The notes below the pieces were generated by a model that saw only the letters and a program-made list of their open reading frames with translations, ran no database searches and had not been told where the DNA came from. Below, piece by piece: positions 1 to 8,084 of a stretch of DNA of 64,000 nt. The translations under genes were made by a program, and so were the position numbers. Where the stretch lies: NCBI GenBank assembly GCA_020443345.1, contig JAGRIH010000009.1, positions 17,793-81,792 of the forward strand, given 5' to 3'. How positions within the stretch are numbered: the stretch's first letter is position 1; each line of letters starts with the position of its first letter. This DNA comes from Halioglobus sp. Lineage in GTDB: Bacteria; Pseudomonadota; Gammaproteobacteria; Pseudomonadales; Halieaceae.

Positions 1-665
1 ACCCCGAAGGCCACGATACGCGGCGCGCGGCACACGCCGTTTTCAACCCGGAGGGTGACGGCGACGCCGGCCATGGCAAAATCGCCGTGGCGGCGGGCGA
101 TTTCCTGAAACGACCAGCCGGTTCCCGCAGGCAGGGCGGGCACGCGTATTTCCGTCAACACCTCGGTGGTGTCCAGATCGGTGGTCATGTAGGTGATGAA
201 AAAGTCCTGGGCCGCGACACGGCGCTCGCCGTCGGGTCCCACGACCTTCAGCTCCATGTCCAGGGCGATGGCCGCGGCCGGGTATTCGGAGGCGGGGTCC
301 GCCTGAGTGAAGGAGCCACCGAAGCTGCCCCGGTTGCGGATCTGCCGGTGTCCGACCAGTCGGGTCGCCGCGTGCAACAGCGGCTGGCGCCGCTGCACCA
401 GGGGCGAGTCCTCGACCGCGCTCTTGGTGGTCATGGCGCCGATCGCCAGGGTGTCGCCCTCCTCGCGGATATAGTTGAGGTCCGCCAGCTTGCGCAGGTC
501 CACCAGCGCTTCCGGGCGCGCCACGCGCAGGCTGAGCATGGGCAGCAGGCTCTGGCCGCCGGCCAGCACCTTGGCGTCGATATCGTCGTTTTCGAGACGT
601 TGCAGCAGCGCCACCACATCGCTGAGCGTATCGGGGGCGTAGTAATCAAAGGGAGCGGGCTTCAT
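1..665 (-). CDS. FAD-binding subunit of a CoxM/CutM-type molybdenum hydroxylase (partial)
   Basis: A minus-strand gene starts at the ATG at 665 and runs off the left edge after about 221 codons. The N-terminus reads MKPAPFDYYAPDTL, followed by the FAD pyrophosphate-binding motif AGGQSLLPML (about residues 33-42) and a second flavin motif GSFGGSFTQADPASEYPA (about residues 110-127), both typical of the medium subunit of xanthine dehydrogenase/CO dehydrogenase enzymes. This subunit passes electrons between the FeS subunit and FAD. The large (Mo) and small (2Fe-2S) subunits would lie to the left, outside the window. A CoxG-like gene at 2834 supports a molybdenum hydroxylase locus. Substrate unknown; hydroxylation of a ring or acyl-CoA is a guess from context. 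A long plus-strand reading frame over this gene is a shadow. Confidence 0.85.
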   Translation of the reverse strand, partial: MKPAPFDYYAPDTLSDVVALLQRLENDDIDAKVLAGGQSLLPMLSLRVARPEALVDLRKLADLNYIREEGDTLAIGAMTTKSAVEDSPLVQRRQPLLHAATRLVGHRQIRNRGSFGGSFTQADPASEYPAAAIALDMELKVVGPDGERRVAAQDFFITYMTTDLDTTEVLTEIRVPALPAGTGWSFQEIARRHGDFAMAGVAVTLRVENGVCRAPRIVAFG

Positions 666-719
666 CGCAAATACTCGTTACAAAGCTATGTTGTGGGTAA
701 CCGCCGAACCTCGTGTTCC

Positions 720-1553
720 TCACACGCCGCGAAACACCGGCTTGCGTTTTTCCAGGAACGACATGGTACCCTCTTTGGCGTCCGAGGTGGATGCCACGAT
801 CACACCGGCGATACCTTCGAAATCCAGGATTTCCTCCAGGCTCGAGCCCGCCGCCGACATATGGATCATGCGGCGCGCCATGTCCACTGCGACACTGGCG
901 CGGCCGGCCAGTTCCCTGGCGTAGGCCAGCGCTGCCGCAAAGGCCTGTCCCTCATCCACCAACTCGTCGAGCAGTCCCAGTTCCTTGCATTCAGCGGCTT
1001 TAAACATCCTGCCGGTCTCCACCATCATCAGTGCGTTGGGCAGCCCGACGATGCGCGGCAGGAAATAGGAAATACCGCAGTCGGGCGCCACGCCGACACT
1101 GGTAAAAATGGCCGCCATCTTGGTGGTGGTATCGCCAAAGCGGCGATCGCAGGCCATGGCGTAGGACAGCCCGGCGCCGACCGTCGCGCCGTGGACGGCG
1201 GCGATCACCGGCTTGTCGACGGCGACGATCTGGCGCACCACATCAAACAGCGGCCCGCCCGGCGTCTTGCGCTGGGAGCGCGGAATCGGCCGGGACGGAT
1301 CGGAGGTTCCCGGCAGCGGCCGGTCGCCCTCGCCGGCGATCCAGTCCACATCGCCGCCGGCGCAAAAAGCGCGGCCCGAGCCGTGCAGCACGATGGCGCG
1401 CACCTCGTCGTCATCGCGCCAGGTGTAGAGCTGTCTCGCGAGCGCCTGGGCCAGCTCCCAGTTCAGCGCATTGAGCTTGTCGGGCCGATTGAGGGTGATA
1501 ATACCGACGTTGTCCTCGACGCGCGTGAGGATCAGGTTGTCGTCAGAGGACAT
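720..1553 (-). CDS. Enoyl-CoA hydratase/isomerase family protein (PaaG-like)
   Basis: A 277-residue crotonase-fold protein. Oxyanion-hole motifs are visible: FCAGGDVDW near residue 63 and HGATVGAGLSYAMACD near residue 118. The glutamate positions of true hydratases are not kept: the region reads TSVGVAPDCGISYFLPRIVG, with Asp in the PDCG position as in PaaG-type isomerases. A double-bond isomerase or related activity is therefore more likely than simple hydration. An insertion of about 20 residues follows the first motif (GEGDRPLPGTSDPSRPIPR). The gene lies between the CoxM-like gene and an LLM gene on the same strand, so the three probably form one operon driven from about 2619. The substrate is not predictable from sequence. 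Confidence 0.85.
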   Translation of the reverse strand: MSSDDNLILTRVEDNVGIITLNRPDKLNALNWELAQALARQLYTWRDDDEVRAIVLHGSGRAFCAGGDVDWIAGEGDRPLPGTSDPSRPIPRSQRKTPGGPLFDVVRQIVAVDKPVIAAVHGATVGAGLSYAMACDRRFGDTTTKMAAIFTSVGVAPDCGISYFLPRIVGLPNALMMVETGRMFKAAECKELGLLDELVDEGQAFAAALAYARELAGRASVAVDMARRMIHMSAAGSSLEEILDFEGIAGVIVASTSDAKEGTMSFLEKRKPVFRGV

Positions 1554-1649
1554 GCTGTAACTCCTGTGCAGGGATAATCAGGTGCAGAACCGGGCTCCCG
1601 CGCCGCTGCGAGACGGCACCGGCCGTGTGCGGCGCTGCCCCGGTCCGGC

Positions 1650-2573
1650 CTAGCGGAAATTGGGAATGATGTCGCTGTCAAACCACTCCACCCATTCCAG
1701 GCACTGCTCGAAGGTTTCTACGCGCGGGGGCATCACCTGGGCCACCGTGATGCCGGCCTTTTGCAGTTTTTCGATATCGCGCATGATTTCGTCGCGCTCT
1801 GCGGCGATCCTGGTCTCGCCCATCTCCTCGTGGGAGTAGTCTTCCACGTTGTAGGAGGTGGTGGGCATGACGATTTCAAAGCGGTCCGCCTTGGCCTCGA
1901 ATTCGGGCTGCGCGCGCATGTAATCGATGCACTCGGGCAGTTCCTCGGCAGTGATCAGCCAGGGGATCCAGCCATCGCCGTGCACTGCGGCGCGGCGCAT
2001 CGCCGCCCTGGAATTGCCGCCGATAAAAATGGGCGGGTGCGGTTGCTGCGGCGGCTTGGGGTTGACTGCGATATCGCTGAACTTGACATATTGGCCGTCG
2101 AACTGCGGGCGCTCGGACGTCCAGCACTCCTTGATGGCCTGCAGGTATTCGTCGGTCATCCTGCCGCGCTCCTTGAACGGCACGTTGAGTATCTCGAACT
2201 CCCGCTCGATATGCCCCACCGCAGTACCCAGGGTAAAGCGGCCGCCGGCGAGGAAATCCATCGCCGCAATCTGCTTGGCCAGCATCACCGGATGGCGGTA
2301 GGGCAATACCAGGACATAGGTCAGCAGGCGAATGCGCTCGGTGGCACCCAGCAGCACCGCCGATGTGGCGATCCCCTCGGCGAAGCGATCGCCCATCATA
2401 TCGACCATTTCCGCCGGCATCAGCACGTGTTCCGGCACCGTCAGCCAGTCCCAGCTCAACTTGTCGGCGGTACGGGCGAAACGCAGCACCTCGGCACCAC
2501 CCGCACCGGGCTCCCACGGCGCCATACCGGCGGGATAATTCTGGATAGCAGGTGTAGCCAGTGCGAATTTCAT
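1650..2573 (-). CDS. Luciferase-like (LLM) flavin/F420-dependent oxidoreductase
   Basis: A 307-residue TIM-barrel LLM-family enzyme. Motifs seen: MKFALATPAIQNYPAG at the start, DWLTVPEHVL, VLPYRHPVMLAKQIAAMD (about residues 98-115), GRFTLGTAVGHIEREFE and PHPPIFIGGNSRAAMRRA, all characteristic of the family that includes F420-dependent TIGR-type LLM proteins. The reading frame can start seven codons earlier, but the chosen ATG at 2573 has a purine-rich GGGGG ribosome site about 5 nt upstream, so the shorter form is preferred. Whether FMNH2 or F420 is the cofactor cannot be told by eye. It is the first gene after a promoter with the shared TGTCC motif (2614-2688). Confidence 0.85.
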   Translation of the reverse strand: MKFALATPAIQNYPAGMAPWEPGAGGAEVLRFARTADKLSWDWLTVPEHVLMPAEMVDMMGDRFAEGIATSAVLLGATERIRLLTYVLVLPYRHPVMLAKQIAAMDFLAGGRFTLGTAVGHIEREFEILNVPFKERGRMTDEYLQAIKECWTSERPQFDGQYVKFSDIAVNPKPPQQPHPPIFIGGNSRAAMRRAAVHGDGWIPWLITAEELPECIDYMRAQPEFEAKADRFEIVMPTTSYNVEDYSHEEMGETRIAAERDEIMRDIEKLQKAGITVAQVMPPRVETFEQCLEWVEWFDSDIIPNFR

Positions 2574-2613
2574 ATCGACCCCCGAGTACAGCATTTGTGG
2601 TGACTATTCCCTG

Positions 2614-2688
2614 ATTCTAGCCAGTTGATTGGCTTGATACCGGCCCCGAACACATCTGAATCGGACGGATCAATATCATATGGGGACA
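2614..2688 (-). promoter_or_regulatory. Promoter with shared upstream motif for the LLM operon
   Basis: On the minus strand TGTCCCCATATGATATTG begins at 2688 and a -10-like box GCTAGAAT (TAGAAT starting at 2619) follows 69 bp later, about 46 bp before the LLM start codon. The same two elements at 68-69 bp spacing occur before the genes at 22360, 23016 and 53232. Within the motif GATATGA and GATTCGA recur about 21 bp apart (20 here), as in AraC-type activator sites; that is inference. This is the most diverged of the copies. Confidence 0.5.
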
Positions 2689-2833
2689 GGAACCGCCCGC
2701 CCCCGTGCCAAACGGCGAAAGCCCACCGTCGTTTGCGACCCCAAGGGACTCCAATATGGCCATTTTTGAACCGATGCGAACGAAGGACGCCGGGAAAAAT
2801 GTTAGTATAGTGGCCGAAAATCGAGGATATGTA

Positions 2834-3442
2834 ATGGCCATTGAATTCCAAGAAACGTTCCGGGTATCCGCACCGATCGATACCGCCTGGCAGTTCATGC
2901 TGACGCCGGAGAATATTATCGCCTGCATGCCCGGCGCTTCGCTGGCAGAAATCGTCGACGAGACGCGCTTCGTGGGCAACGTCAAGCTCAAGGTGGGCGC
3001 GGTCACCGCCAGCTACCAGGGCACCATCACCTACACGGATATGAACAGGGAAGATTACTCCGTGGTCATGCTGGCCGAGGGCAAGGAAAAAGGCGGCGGC
3101 ACCGTCAGCGGCACCATCAAGGCGAAGCTGCAGTCGCTTCCCGAGGGCGGCACGGAAGTGGATGTCGCCTCCAGCATCGATTTGACCGGGCGCATCATGC
3201 AGGTGGGCCGGGGCATGATCCAGGGCGTGTCGCAGCAGATCATCAAGAAGTTCGTCGCCAACGCCCAGGCGCGACTGGATCAACCGGCGCCCGGCAGCCC
3301 CGCCAGCGAGGTGGCGGGCACTTCAGCCGCACCACCACCGGCGCTCGAGACGGAAGATTCCATCAACGTGGTGGCAGTGGTATTCCGGGTCATCTGGGAC
3401 GCAATCAGGAACTTCTTCAAGCGCATTTTTGGCAAAAAGTAA
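2834..3442 (+). CDS. CoxG-like SRPBCC protein
   Basis: A 202-residue protein of the carbon monoxide dehydrogenase subunit G family (SRPBCC lipid-binding fold). Typical text: VSAPIDTAWQFMLTPENIIACMPGA near the N-terminus and VASSIDLTGRIMQVGRGMIQGVS around residue 120. A flexible Pro/Ala-rich linker leads to a basic-amphipathic C-terminus (VVFRVIWDAIRNFFKRIFGKK region) that could anchor it to the membrane, as reported for CoxG. The frame is open from 2705, but the ATG at 2834 has GAGGA 6 nt upstream and starts where the domain starts. Divergent from the LLM/crotonase/CoxM operon, so it probably serves the same molybdenum hydroxylase. A TATAGT box at 2806-2811 could be its -10. Confidence 0.85.
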   Translation: MAIEFQETFRVSAPIDTAWQFMLTPENIIACMPGASLAEIVDETRFVGNVKLKVGAVTASYQGTITYTDMNREDYSVVMLAEGKEKGGGTVSGTIKAKLQSLPEGGTEVDVASSIDLTGRIMQVGRGMIQGVSQQIIKKFVANAQARLDQPAPGSPASEVAGTSAAPPPALETEDSINVVAVVFRVIWDAIRNFFKRIFGKK

Positions 3443-3548
3443 GCGCCGGACCACTCTTCCGGCCTGCTCTTTCAAGCCTTAATACCCGTTTCGGTGGCCC
3501 GTTCGGGTCAGCACTTGTACCTGCCACGCTCGATATGGTGTTCTTGTA

Positions 3549-3809
3549 TCACCTTGCCTTGAGGGGGTAGCGCTCCGGGTGCACAATGGAATCAATACCA
3601 AGGTCAATATCGAGGTCTGGCCAATAGAAGTGGTGGGGAGAAACAAGCTCTACGTTCAATATCTTCCCGATCGCTGCTTCTTTAAACCAGGGAAAATCCT
3701 CGAAGGCCAAAAAATATTCACAACCGTCTGACAGCAGCCAAAGCCCATGGCTCGATACATTTGTGATTTCAGTTCCCGAAGAAGGAATCCCAGGCAGTGA
3801 CGAATTCAT
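3549..3809 (-). CDS. DUF2442 domain protein
   Basis: A small protein of 86 residues with ITNVSSHGLWLLSDGCEYFLAFEDFPWFKEA and WPDLDIDLGIDSIVHPERYP, the usual pattern of DUF2442. It overlaps the upstream DUF4160 gene by about 40 bp, so the true start may be downstream of the ATG at 3809, although no better start is visible. DUF2442 and DUF4160 genes are often paired and resemble toxin-antitoxin modules; their biochemical role is not established. Inserted between unrelated genes, it looks like accessory DNA. Confidence 0.8.
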   Translation of the reverse strand: MNSSLPGIPSSGTEITNVSSHGLWLLSDGCEYFLAFEDFPWFKEAAIGKILNVELVSPHHFYWPDLDIDLGIDSIVHPERYPLKAR

Positions 3810-4014
3810 CGCAATGCTCCTGCGTTACTTCCACTATTTTAGCCAATTGCCTGTCAGAAAGGCCATAGTTCTTCGCTAGAGCTACTTCAGGTTCTAGCCA
3901 GAGCTTGGCCTCGCCTTCGGTACAGTGGACGTGAACATGACGTCGCGCTTCCTCTCTGGAGAAGAAGTAGAATCTAAAGCCTCGCTCACGATAGACCGTT
4001 GGACTCATACCCAA
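3769..4014 (-). CDS. DUF4160 domain protein
   Basis: An 81-residue protein with the family hallmarks MSPTVYRERGFRFYFFSREE and HVHVHCTEGEAKLWLEP followed by a helix (LSDRQLAKIVEVTQEHCDEFVTAW). It sits immediately upstream of and overlaps the DUF2442 gene on the same strand. The pair is frequently found as a mobile two-gene unit; a toxin-antitoxin role is a hypothesis. The start at 4014 is the first of the motif-bearing frame. Confidence 0.85.
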   Translation of the reverse strand: MGMSPTVYRERGFRFYFFSREEARRHVHVHCTEGEAKLWLEPEVALAKNYGLSDRQLAKIVEVTQEHCDEFVTAWDSFFGN

Positions 4015-4031
4015 CTCTGGATGTGCAATAA

Positions 4032-5096
4032 TCAGGTATCGAGCGCCGGGTAGTCGATATACCCCTCGGGGCCCGGCGTATACAGCGTGGACAGATTCAT
4101 GTCGGCCAGTGAGGCACCGCGCCGGTAGCGCTCTACCAGGTCCGGGTTGGAGATATAATTGCGGCCGAATGACACCATGTCGGCCTGCCCTTCGGCGACG
4201 GCCTGCTGGCCGCTGTCGAAATCGTAGCCATCGTTCACGATCAGCTTGCCGCGATAGTTGTCCCGCACCAGTGCCAGGTTGTCGATGGCGCCGGCGGGCA
4301 GGCGGATCAGGTGCAGATAGGCCAGTTCCAGCGGCGTGATCGCCTGTAACAGCGCCGCGAAGGTCTCCTGCGGGTCGTCGTCGGACAGGTCGTTGAAGGG
4401 GTTGCCCGGACAGATCCTGATGCCCACCCGATCAGCGCCGTCGACTGAATTCATCGCCGCCAGCAGCTCCAGCACGAAGCGCAGCCGGTTTTCCAGCGAC
4501 CCGCCGTACCGATCCTCGCGGTGATTGGTTCCGGTCGACAGAAACTGCGCCGGCAGGTAGCCGCTGGCGCAGTGCAACTCCACCGCATCGAAGCCCGCCT
4601 CATAGGCGTTTGCAGTGGCCTGCCGATGCTCCTCGATCACGCCCGGAATCTCCTGTATGTCCAGTGCGCGCGGCTCGTCGAAGGGCTTCATGCCCTGTTC
4701 AGTGAATATCTTGCCTCTGGCGGCAATCGCCGAGGGGGCCACGATCTCCGCCGCCGGGTCCTGGTTGACGCGACTGGCGATGCGCCCGCAGTGCATGATC
4801 TGCAGGGCGATGTGTCCGCCGCGCTGGTGGACGGCGTCCGTCACCGCACGCCAGGCCTGCACCTGCTGTGCGTTATAGATACCCGGCGTGCGGCAGTAGC
4901 CCTTGCCGTTCTTGCTGGGCTGCACGCCCTCGGTAACGATCAGCCCGGCGGAGGCGCGCTGGCTGTAATACGTCGCGTGCAGGTCGGTGGGCAGATCGTC
5001 ATCGGTGGCCCGCGAGCGCGTCATCGGCGCCATCGCGATGCGGTTGGCCAGTTGCATCCGTCCCAGTTGTACCGGGTCAAACAGTGTTGTACTCAT
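4032..5096 (-). CDS. Old Yellow Enzyme-family alkene reductase
   Basis: A 354-residue FMN-dependent ene-reductase (NADH:flavin oxidoreductase/OYE family, NemA-like length). N-terminal MSTTLFDPVQLGRMQLANRIAMAPM, LQIMHCGRIAS around residue 98, then the substrate-binding region ELHCASGYLPAQFLS (residues 173-187) and SFGRNYISNPDLVERYRRGA near the C-terminus. His175 and Tyr180 (proton donor) are present. The second substrate-orienting residue, normally His or Asn, is Ser178 here, which may shift substrate preference. It would reduce an activated C=C bond. It is followed at the same strand by nothing within about 20 bp except the DUF pair, and preceded by a SnoaL-like gene (gap 44 bp). Confidence 0.9.
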   Translation of the reverse strand: MSTTLFDPVQLGRMQLANRIAMAPMTRSRATDDDLPTDLHATYYSQRASAGLIVTEGVQPSKNGKGYCRTPGIYNAQQVQAWRAVTDAVHQRGGHIALQIMHCGRIASRVNQDPAAEIVAPSAIAARGKIFTEQGMKPFDEPRALDIQEIPGVIEEHRQATANAYEAGFDAVELHCASGYLPAQFLSTGTNHREDRYGGSLENRLRFVLELLAAMNSVDGADRVGIRICPGNPFNDLSDDDPQETFAALLQAITPLELAYLHLIRLPAGAIDNLALVRDNYRGKLIVNDGYDFDSGQQAVAEGQADMVSFGRNYISNPDLVERYRRGASLADMNLSTLYTPGPEGYIDYPALDT

Positions 5097-5140
5097 CGGT
5101 TTCCACTCACTTAAACCGGCCTGTGTGCCGGTGCATTGAT

Positions 5141-5764
5141 TTATCGTATGCGTATTTTCGGCGTTTCCGTGCTGCGCCGCATGGTCTGCAAAAAGGCCTC
5201 CAGGGGTGCCGGCGCGGCGACTTCGGGCTCGTCGCTCTGCGGCGGATTGCGCCAGAATTCATTCCAGCTCGGCCACAGCTCATGGTAGGCGCCGTTGTAG
5301 GGCTCGCGCCCCGGCCAGCGCATCTTCATATCGCCAATCGGCGGCTTGTTGATATCCGTGGCATACCAGTAACAGGGCAGGCGCCGGCGAAAATACCAGC
5401 GCCCGTCGATGCGCTCGTAGTTGTCCCAGTACAGCATCTGCATGATGACCCACTCGCCGCCGGTCTCGTGCTCGTTTTTGGAATACACCACCCCGCAGGC
5501 GTGATCGGGATCGTCGAACTCGATGATGTGGTTGCCGATATGATGCGAGGTGCCGGTGAACTGCAGGCGCAGGGTGTCGTCCAGCCAGCGCTTGAGGTGA
5601 GCGCGCCCGGTCTTGTCGCGGCTCACCCGGATGTCCTCGGCAAACAAATTGACGTGGGCATCCAGGTCGCGCATATCCAGTGACAGCGAATACTTGGCCG
5701 CCAGTTGCCGGATTTCATCCAGCGCCTCCAGTCGCTCGATGCGCTGCTGCCATTGTTGATCCAT
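5141..5764 (-). CDS. SnoaL-like/NTF2-fold protein
   Basis: A 207-residue protein of the SnoaL-like (nuclear transport factor 2) superfamily. It begins with the usual helix QRIERLEALDEIRQLAAKYSLSLDMRDLDAHVNLFAEDI and continues with HHIGNHIIEFDD and WVIMQMLYWDNYERIDGRWYFRRRL, matching ring-hydroxylating-dioxygenase-beta/steroid isomerase-like folds. The frame extends upstream to 5959, but that extension translates an intergenic repeat; the ATG at 5764 has AGAGGAG about 9 nt upstream and is chosen. Function unknown; relatives include dehydratases and isomerases acting on polycyclic ketones. Two other SnoaL-like proteins are at 22360 and 31332. Confidence 0.8.
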   Translation of the reverse strand: MDQQWQQRIERLEALDEIRQLAAKYSLSLDMRDLDAHVNLFAEDIRVSRDKTGRAHLKRWLDDTLRLQFTGTSHHIGNHIIEFDDPDHACGVVYSKNEHETGGEWVIMQMLYWDNYERIDGRWYFRRRLPCYWYATDINKPPIGDMKMRWPGREPYNGAYHELWPSWNEFWRNPPQSDEPEVAAPAPLEAFLQTMRRSTETPKIRIR

Positions 5765-5854
5765 TACATTTTTCTCCTCTATCGCTGCCGGTTTATCGCT
5801 GGGCCATTTGGCATCCCGCGAGCCAAAGGACGCCATTTCGTTCTGGTAAGCCGG

Positions 5855-5977
5855 TGTTGAGCCAGGTAGTGATCGTCGGGACTCGCCGTAAATACGTCCC
5901 TGTAGGCTCGAGGTGCGGATGGCCGCCCCCGGCATCCATGCCGCACACGGTCCCGCCAATCACTACCTGGCTCGACA
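5855..5977. repeat. Intergenic stem-loop repeat, copy 1
   Basis: Two 27-nt arms (5855-5881 and 5951-5977), centred on GAGCCAGGTAGTGAT and its complement, pair with about three mismatches. They enclose a 69-nt GC-rich loop containing CGTAAATACGTCCCTGTAGG and GGCATCCATGCCGC. The loop, reversed, is very similar to the loop at 7963-8028, while the stems of the two copies are unrelated in sequence. It lies between two minus-strand genes, about 45 bp downstream of the thiolase stop, where it could act as a terminator or processing site. Confidence 0.75.
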
Positions 5978-6021
5978 CCTCAGCGTCTTTATTGTGCTCG
6001 GGCCGAAGTTTCGATCACCTG

Positions 6022-7224
6022 CTACAAGACCTCGAACAGCCCGGCCGCGCCCATACCGCCGCCGACACACATGGTGACAACCACGTATTTCACGCCACGC
6101 CGCCTGCCCTCCAGCAGGGCGTGACCGACCATACGCGCGCCGGACATGCCAAAGGGGTGGCCGATGGAAATCGCCCCGCCGTTGACATTGAGCACCTCGC
6201 TGTCGATGCCCAGTTGGCGCTGGCAGTACAGCGCCTGGCTGGCAAAGGCCTCGTTGAGCTCCCACAGGCCGATATCATCCACCCGCAGTCTATTGCGCTC
6301 CAGCAGCTTCGGCACCGCCAGCACCGGGCCAATGCCCATCTCCTCGGGCGCGCAGCCGGCGACCGCCATGCCGCGGTACAGACCCAGCGGCGACAGGCCG
6401 CGCTGCTGCGCCAGCTTGGCGTCCATCACGACGCAGGCCGAGGCCCCGTCGGACAGCTGCGAGGCGTTGCCGGCGGTAATGAACCTGCCCTTTTCCACCA
6501 CCTTGCCGCCCTCCCAGACCGGCTCCAGTGCAGACAGGCTCTCCAGCGTCGTGCCCGGCCGGTTGCCCTCGTCCTGCTCCAGGCAGACATCCTTATAGGT
6601 GGTCTCCTTGGTCTCCTTGTCAAACACCGACATGGTGGTCGCCAGGGGCACGATCTCGTCGTCGAAGCGCCCGGCCTGTTGCGCCGCCGCCGTGCGCTGC
6701 TGGCTCTGCAGTGCAAACAGGTCCTGTTCCTCGCGGGATATACCGTAGCGCTCGGCCACGATTTCCGCCGTCTCGATCATCCCCATGTACATATGCGGCG
6801 ACACGGCTGTCACTGTCTCGGACACCGCGCGGTAGGCGTTCTTGTGCTTGTTCTGCACCAGCGAGATGGATTCGAGGCCACCCGCAACCACGATATCCTG
6901 CTCGTTGCACATCACCGCCCTGGCGGCGTAGCCGATAGTCATCAGCCCCGAGGAACACATGCGCTCCATTTGCATACCGGACACGGTATCCGGCAGACCG
7001 GCGGCAATGGCGCTGAGGCGGCCGATGTTATAACCCTGGGTGCCCTGGGGCGCGGCCAGGCCCAGCAGCACGTCGTCGACTTCCGCCGGGTCGAGCCCGG
7101 CGCGCTCCACGGCGTGGCGCACCACATGGCCGCCCAGGGCAGGTGCTTCGGTGTTGTTGAAGGCACCGCGATAGGCCTTGCCTATCGGCGTGCGGGCGGT
7201 GGCGACGATGACGGCCTCTCTCAT
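6022..7224 (-). CDS. Acetyl-CoA acetyltransferase / thiolase
   Basis: A 400-residue thiolase. Catalytic residues can be placed: nucleophile Cys90 in [10 protein letters not shown], His356 in [16 protein letters not shown] and Cys386 in [15 protein letters not shown]. The N-terminal [19 protein letters not shown] is standard. It would cleave a 3-ketoacyl-CoA with CoA. It is distinct from the FadA6 orthologue at 12187, so the cluster has two thiolases, presumably for different chain-shortening steps. It ends next to repeat copy 1 and is followed upstream by a MaoC-like hydratase on the same strand. Confidence 0.92.
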   Translation of the reverse strand: MREAVIVATARTPIGKAYRGAFNNTEAPALGGHVVRHAVERAGLDPAEVDDVLLGLAAPQGTQGYNIGRLSAIAAGLPDTVSGMQMERMCSSGLMTIGYAARAVMCNEQDIVVAGGLESISLVQNKHKNAYRAVSETVTAVSPHMYMGMIETAEIVAERYGISREEQDLFALQSQQRTAAAQQAGRFDDEIVPLATTMSVFDKETKETTYKDVCLEQDEGNRPGTTLESLSALEPVWEGGKVVEKGRFITAGNASQLSDGASACVVMDAKLAQQRGLSPLGLYRGMAVAGCAPEEMGIGPVLAVPKLLERNRLRVDDIGLWELNEAFASQALYCQRQLGIDSEVLNVNGGAISIGHPFGMSGARMVGHALLEGRRRGVKYVVVTMCVGGGMGAAGLFEVL

Positions 7225-7342
7225 GGCTATACTCTCTCTGTTCTGGCTTGAATGAAAACTACGGGTGCCTTGTCAGCAGTCCCTTTGTTTGTCTACGAGC
7301 TGGCGGTTCACCACCTGGCGGCACCGTGTGCCAGCGGCAACA

Positions 7343-7801
7343 TCACTCGGGATAGTAACGGGATATCGTATCGACCACGCAGGCGGGGCGGTCGCTGTCC
7401 TTGATTTCCACGGTGACGCGCACCGTGGCCTGTATACAGCCGTTGATCTCCTGCGCCTCGATCAGCTCGGCACTGCCGCGCACCTGGGAGTTCACCTTGA
7501 CCGGCGAGGGAAACCGTACCTTGGCGCAGCCGTAATTCACCCCCATGGAAATACCGCGCACCTCGACGATCTCGGGCAGGAACTGGTTCACCAGCGACAG
7601 CGTCAGGTAGCCGTGGGCAATGGTCGCGCCAAACGGGCCGTCGGCGGCCCGTTCGGGGTCGACGTGAATCCACTGGTGATCGCCGGTGGCGTCGGCAAAC
7701 AGGTTGATACGCGCCTGGTCGATTTCCAGCCAGTCGCTGTGGCCGAGGTGCCGGCCCACTGCATCCAGCAGTTGGGCGGGTTGTTCAAATACAGTTGTCA
7801 T
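7343..7801 (-). CDS. MaoC-like (R)-hydratase
   Basis: A 152-residue single hot-dog domain protein of the MaoC dehydratase family. The hydratase-2 motif is clear: FADATGDHQWIHVDPERA (about residues 35-52) with the Asp/His pair, followed by GATIAHGYLTLSLVNQFLPE. It would hydrate or dehydrate a 2-enoyl-CoA with (R) stereochemistry. In actinobacterial steroid pathways, MaoC-type hydratases act on steroid-CoA thioesters; a similar job is plausible here but not shown. It lies between the thiolase (6022) and stem-loop repeat copy 2. Confidence 0.88.
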   Translation of the reverse strand: MTTVFEQPAQLLDAVGRHLGHSDWLEIDQARINLFADATGDHQWIHVDPERAADGPFGATIAHGYLTLSLVNQFLPEIVEVRGISMGVNYGCAKVRFPSPVKVNSQVRGSAELIEAQEINGCIQATVRVTVEIKDSDRPACVVDTISRYYPE

Positions 7802-7932
7802 ACGCTTATCTTCCTGTGATTTTGTTGTTCACCGGATATCGGGCACAGCACTGTCGATAATCCGGCTATCATTGCGTCCTCAACACTCAACCAAGGCTCA
7901 ACCGCACTGCTTAATCGCATTAAAAGCACTAA

Positions 7933-8058
7933 GGCGTCGAATCGAGTACAGCTTGACGAGACCGTGCGCGGCATGGATGCCGGGGGCGGCCATCCGTCGC
8001 GCGAGCCTACATGGAGGTACTTGCGGCGTGTCTCGACAAGCTGTACTCGATTTGACGC
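7933..8058. repeat. Intergenic stem-loop repeat, copy 2
   Basis: Thirty-nucleotide arms at 7933-7962 and 8029-8058, built around ATCGAGTACAGCTTG and its complement, pair with about two mismatches. The 66-nt loop contains GGCATGGATGCCGGGGGCGG and CCTACATGGAGGTACTTGCG, which match the reversed loop of copy 1. It lies about 27 bp downstream of the IpdF-like stop codon. The conserved loop with unrelated but self-complementary stems is unusual. Confidence 0.75.
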
Positions 8059-8084
8059 CGCCGACCCTTCTCGCCGGAATCACT

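Noticed and set aside
87..1577. Long plus-strand open frame of 496 codons at the left edge
   Set aside because: Its translation is low-complexity His/Gln/Gly/Arg text. The opposite strand holds a clear CoxM-like gene and a crotonase with proper motifs, so this is a shadow of high GC.
5765..5959. N-terminal extension of the SnoaL-like protein at 5141
   Set aside because: It translates the stem-loop repeat and lacks a ribosome site, whereas the ATG at 5764 has AGAGGAG.
7835..7850. A TGTGCCCGATATC segment upstream of the MaoC gene as a fifth copy of the shared motif
   Set aside because: It has an extra base, no second half-site, and 69 bp downstream falls inside the coding region, so the spacing rule fails.
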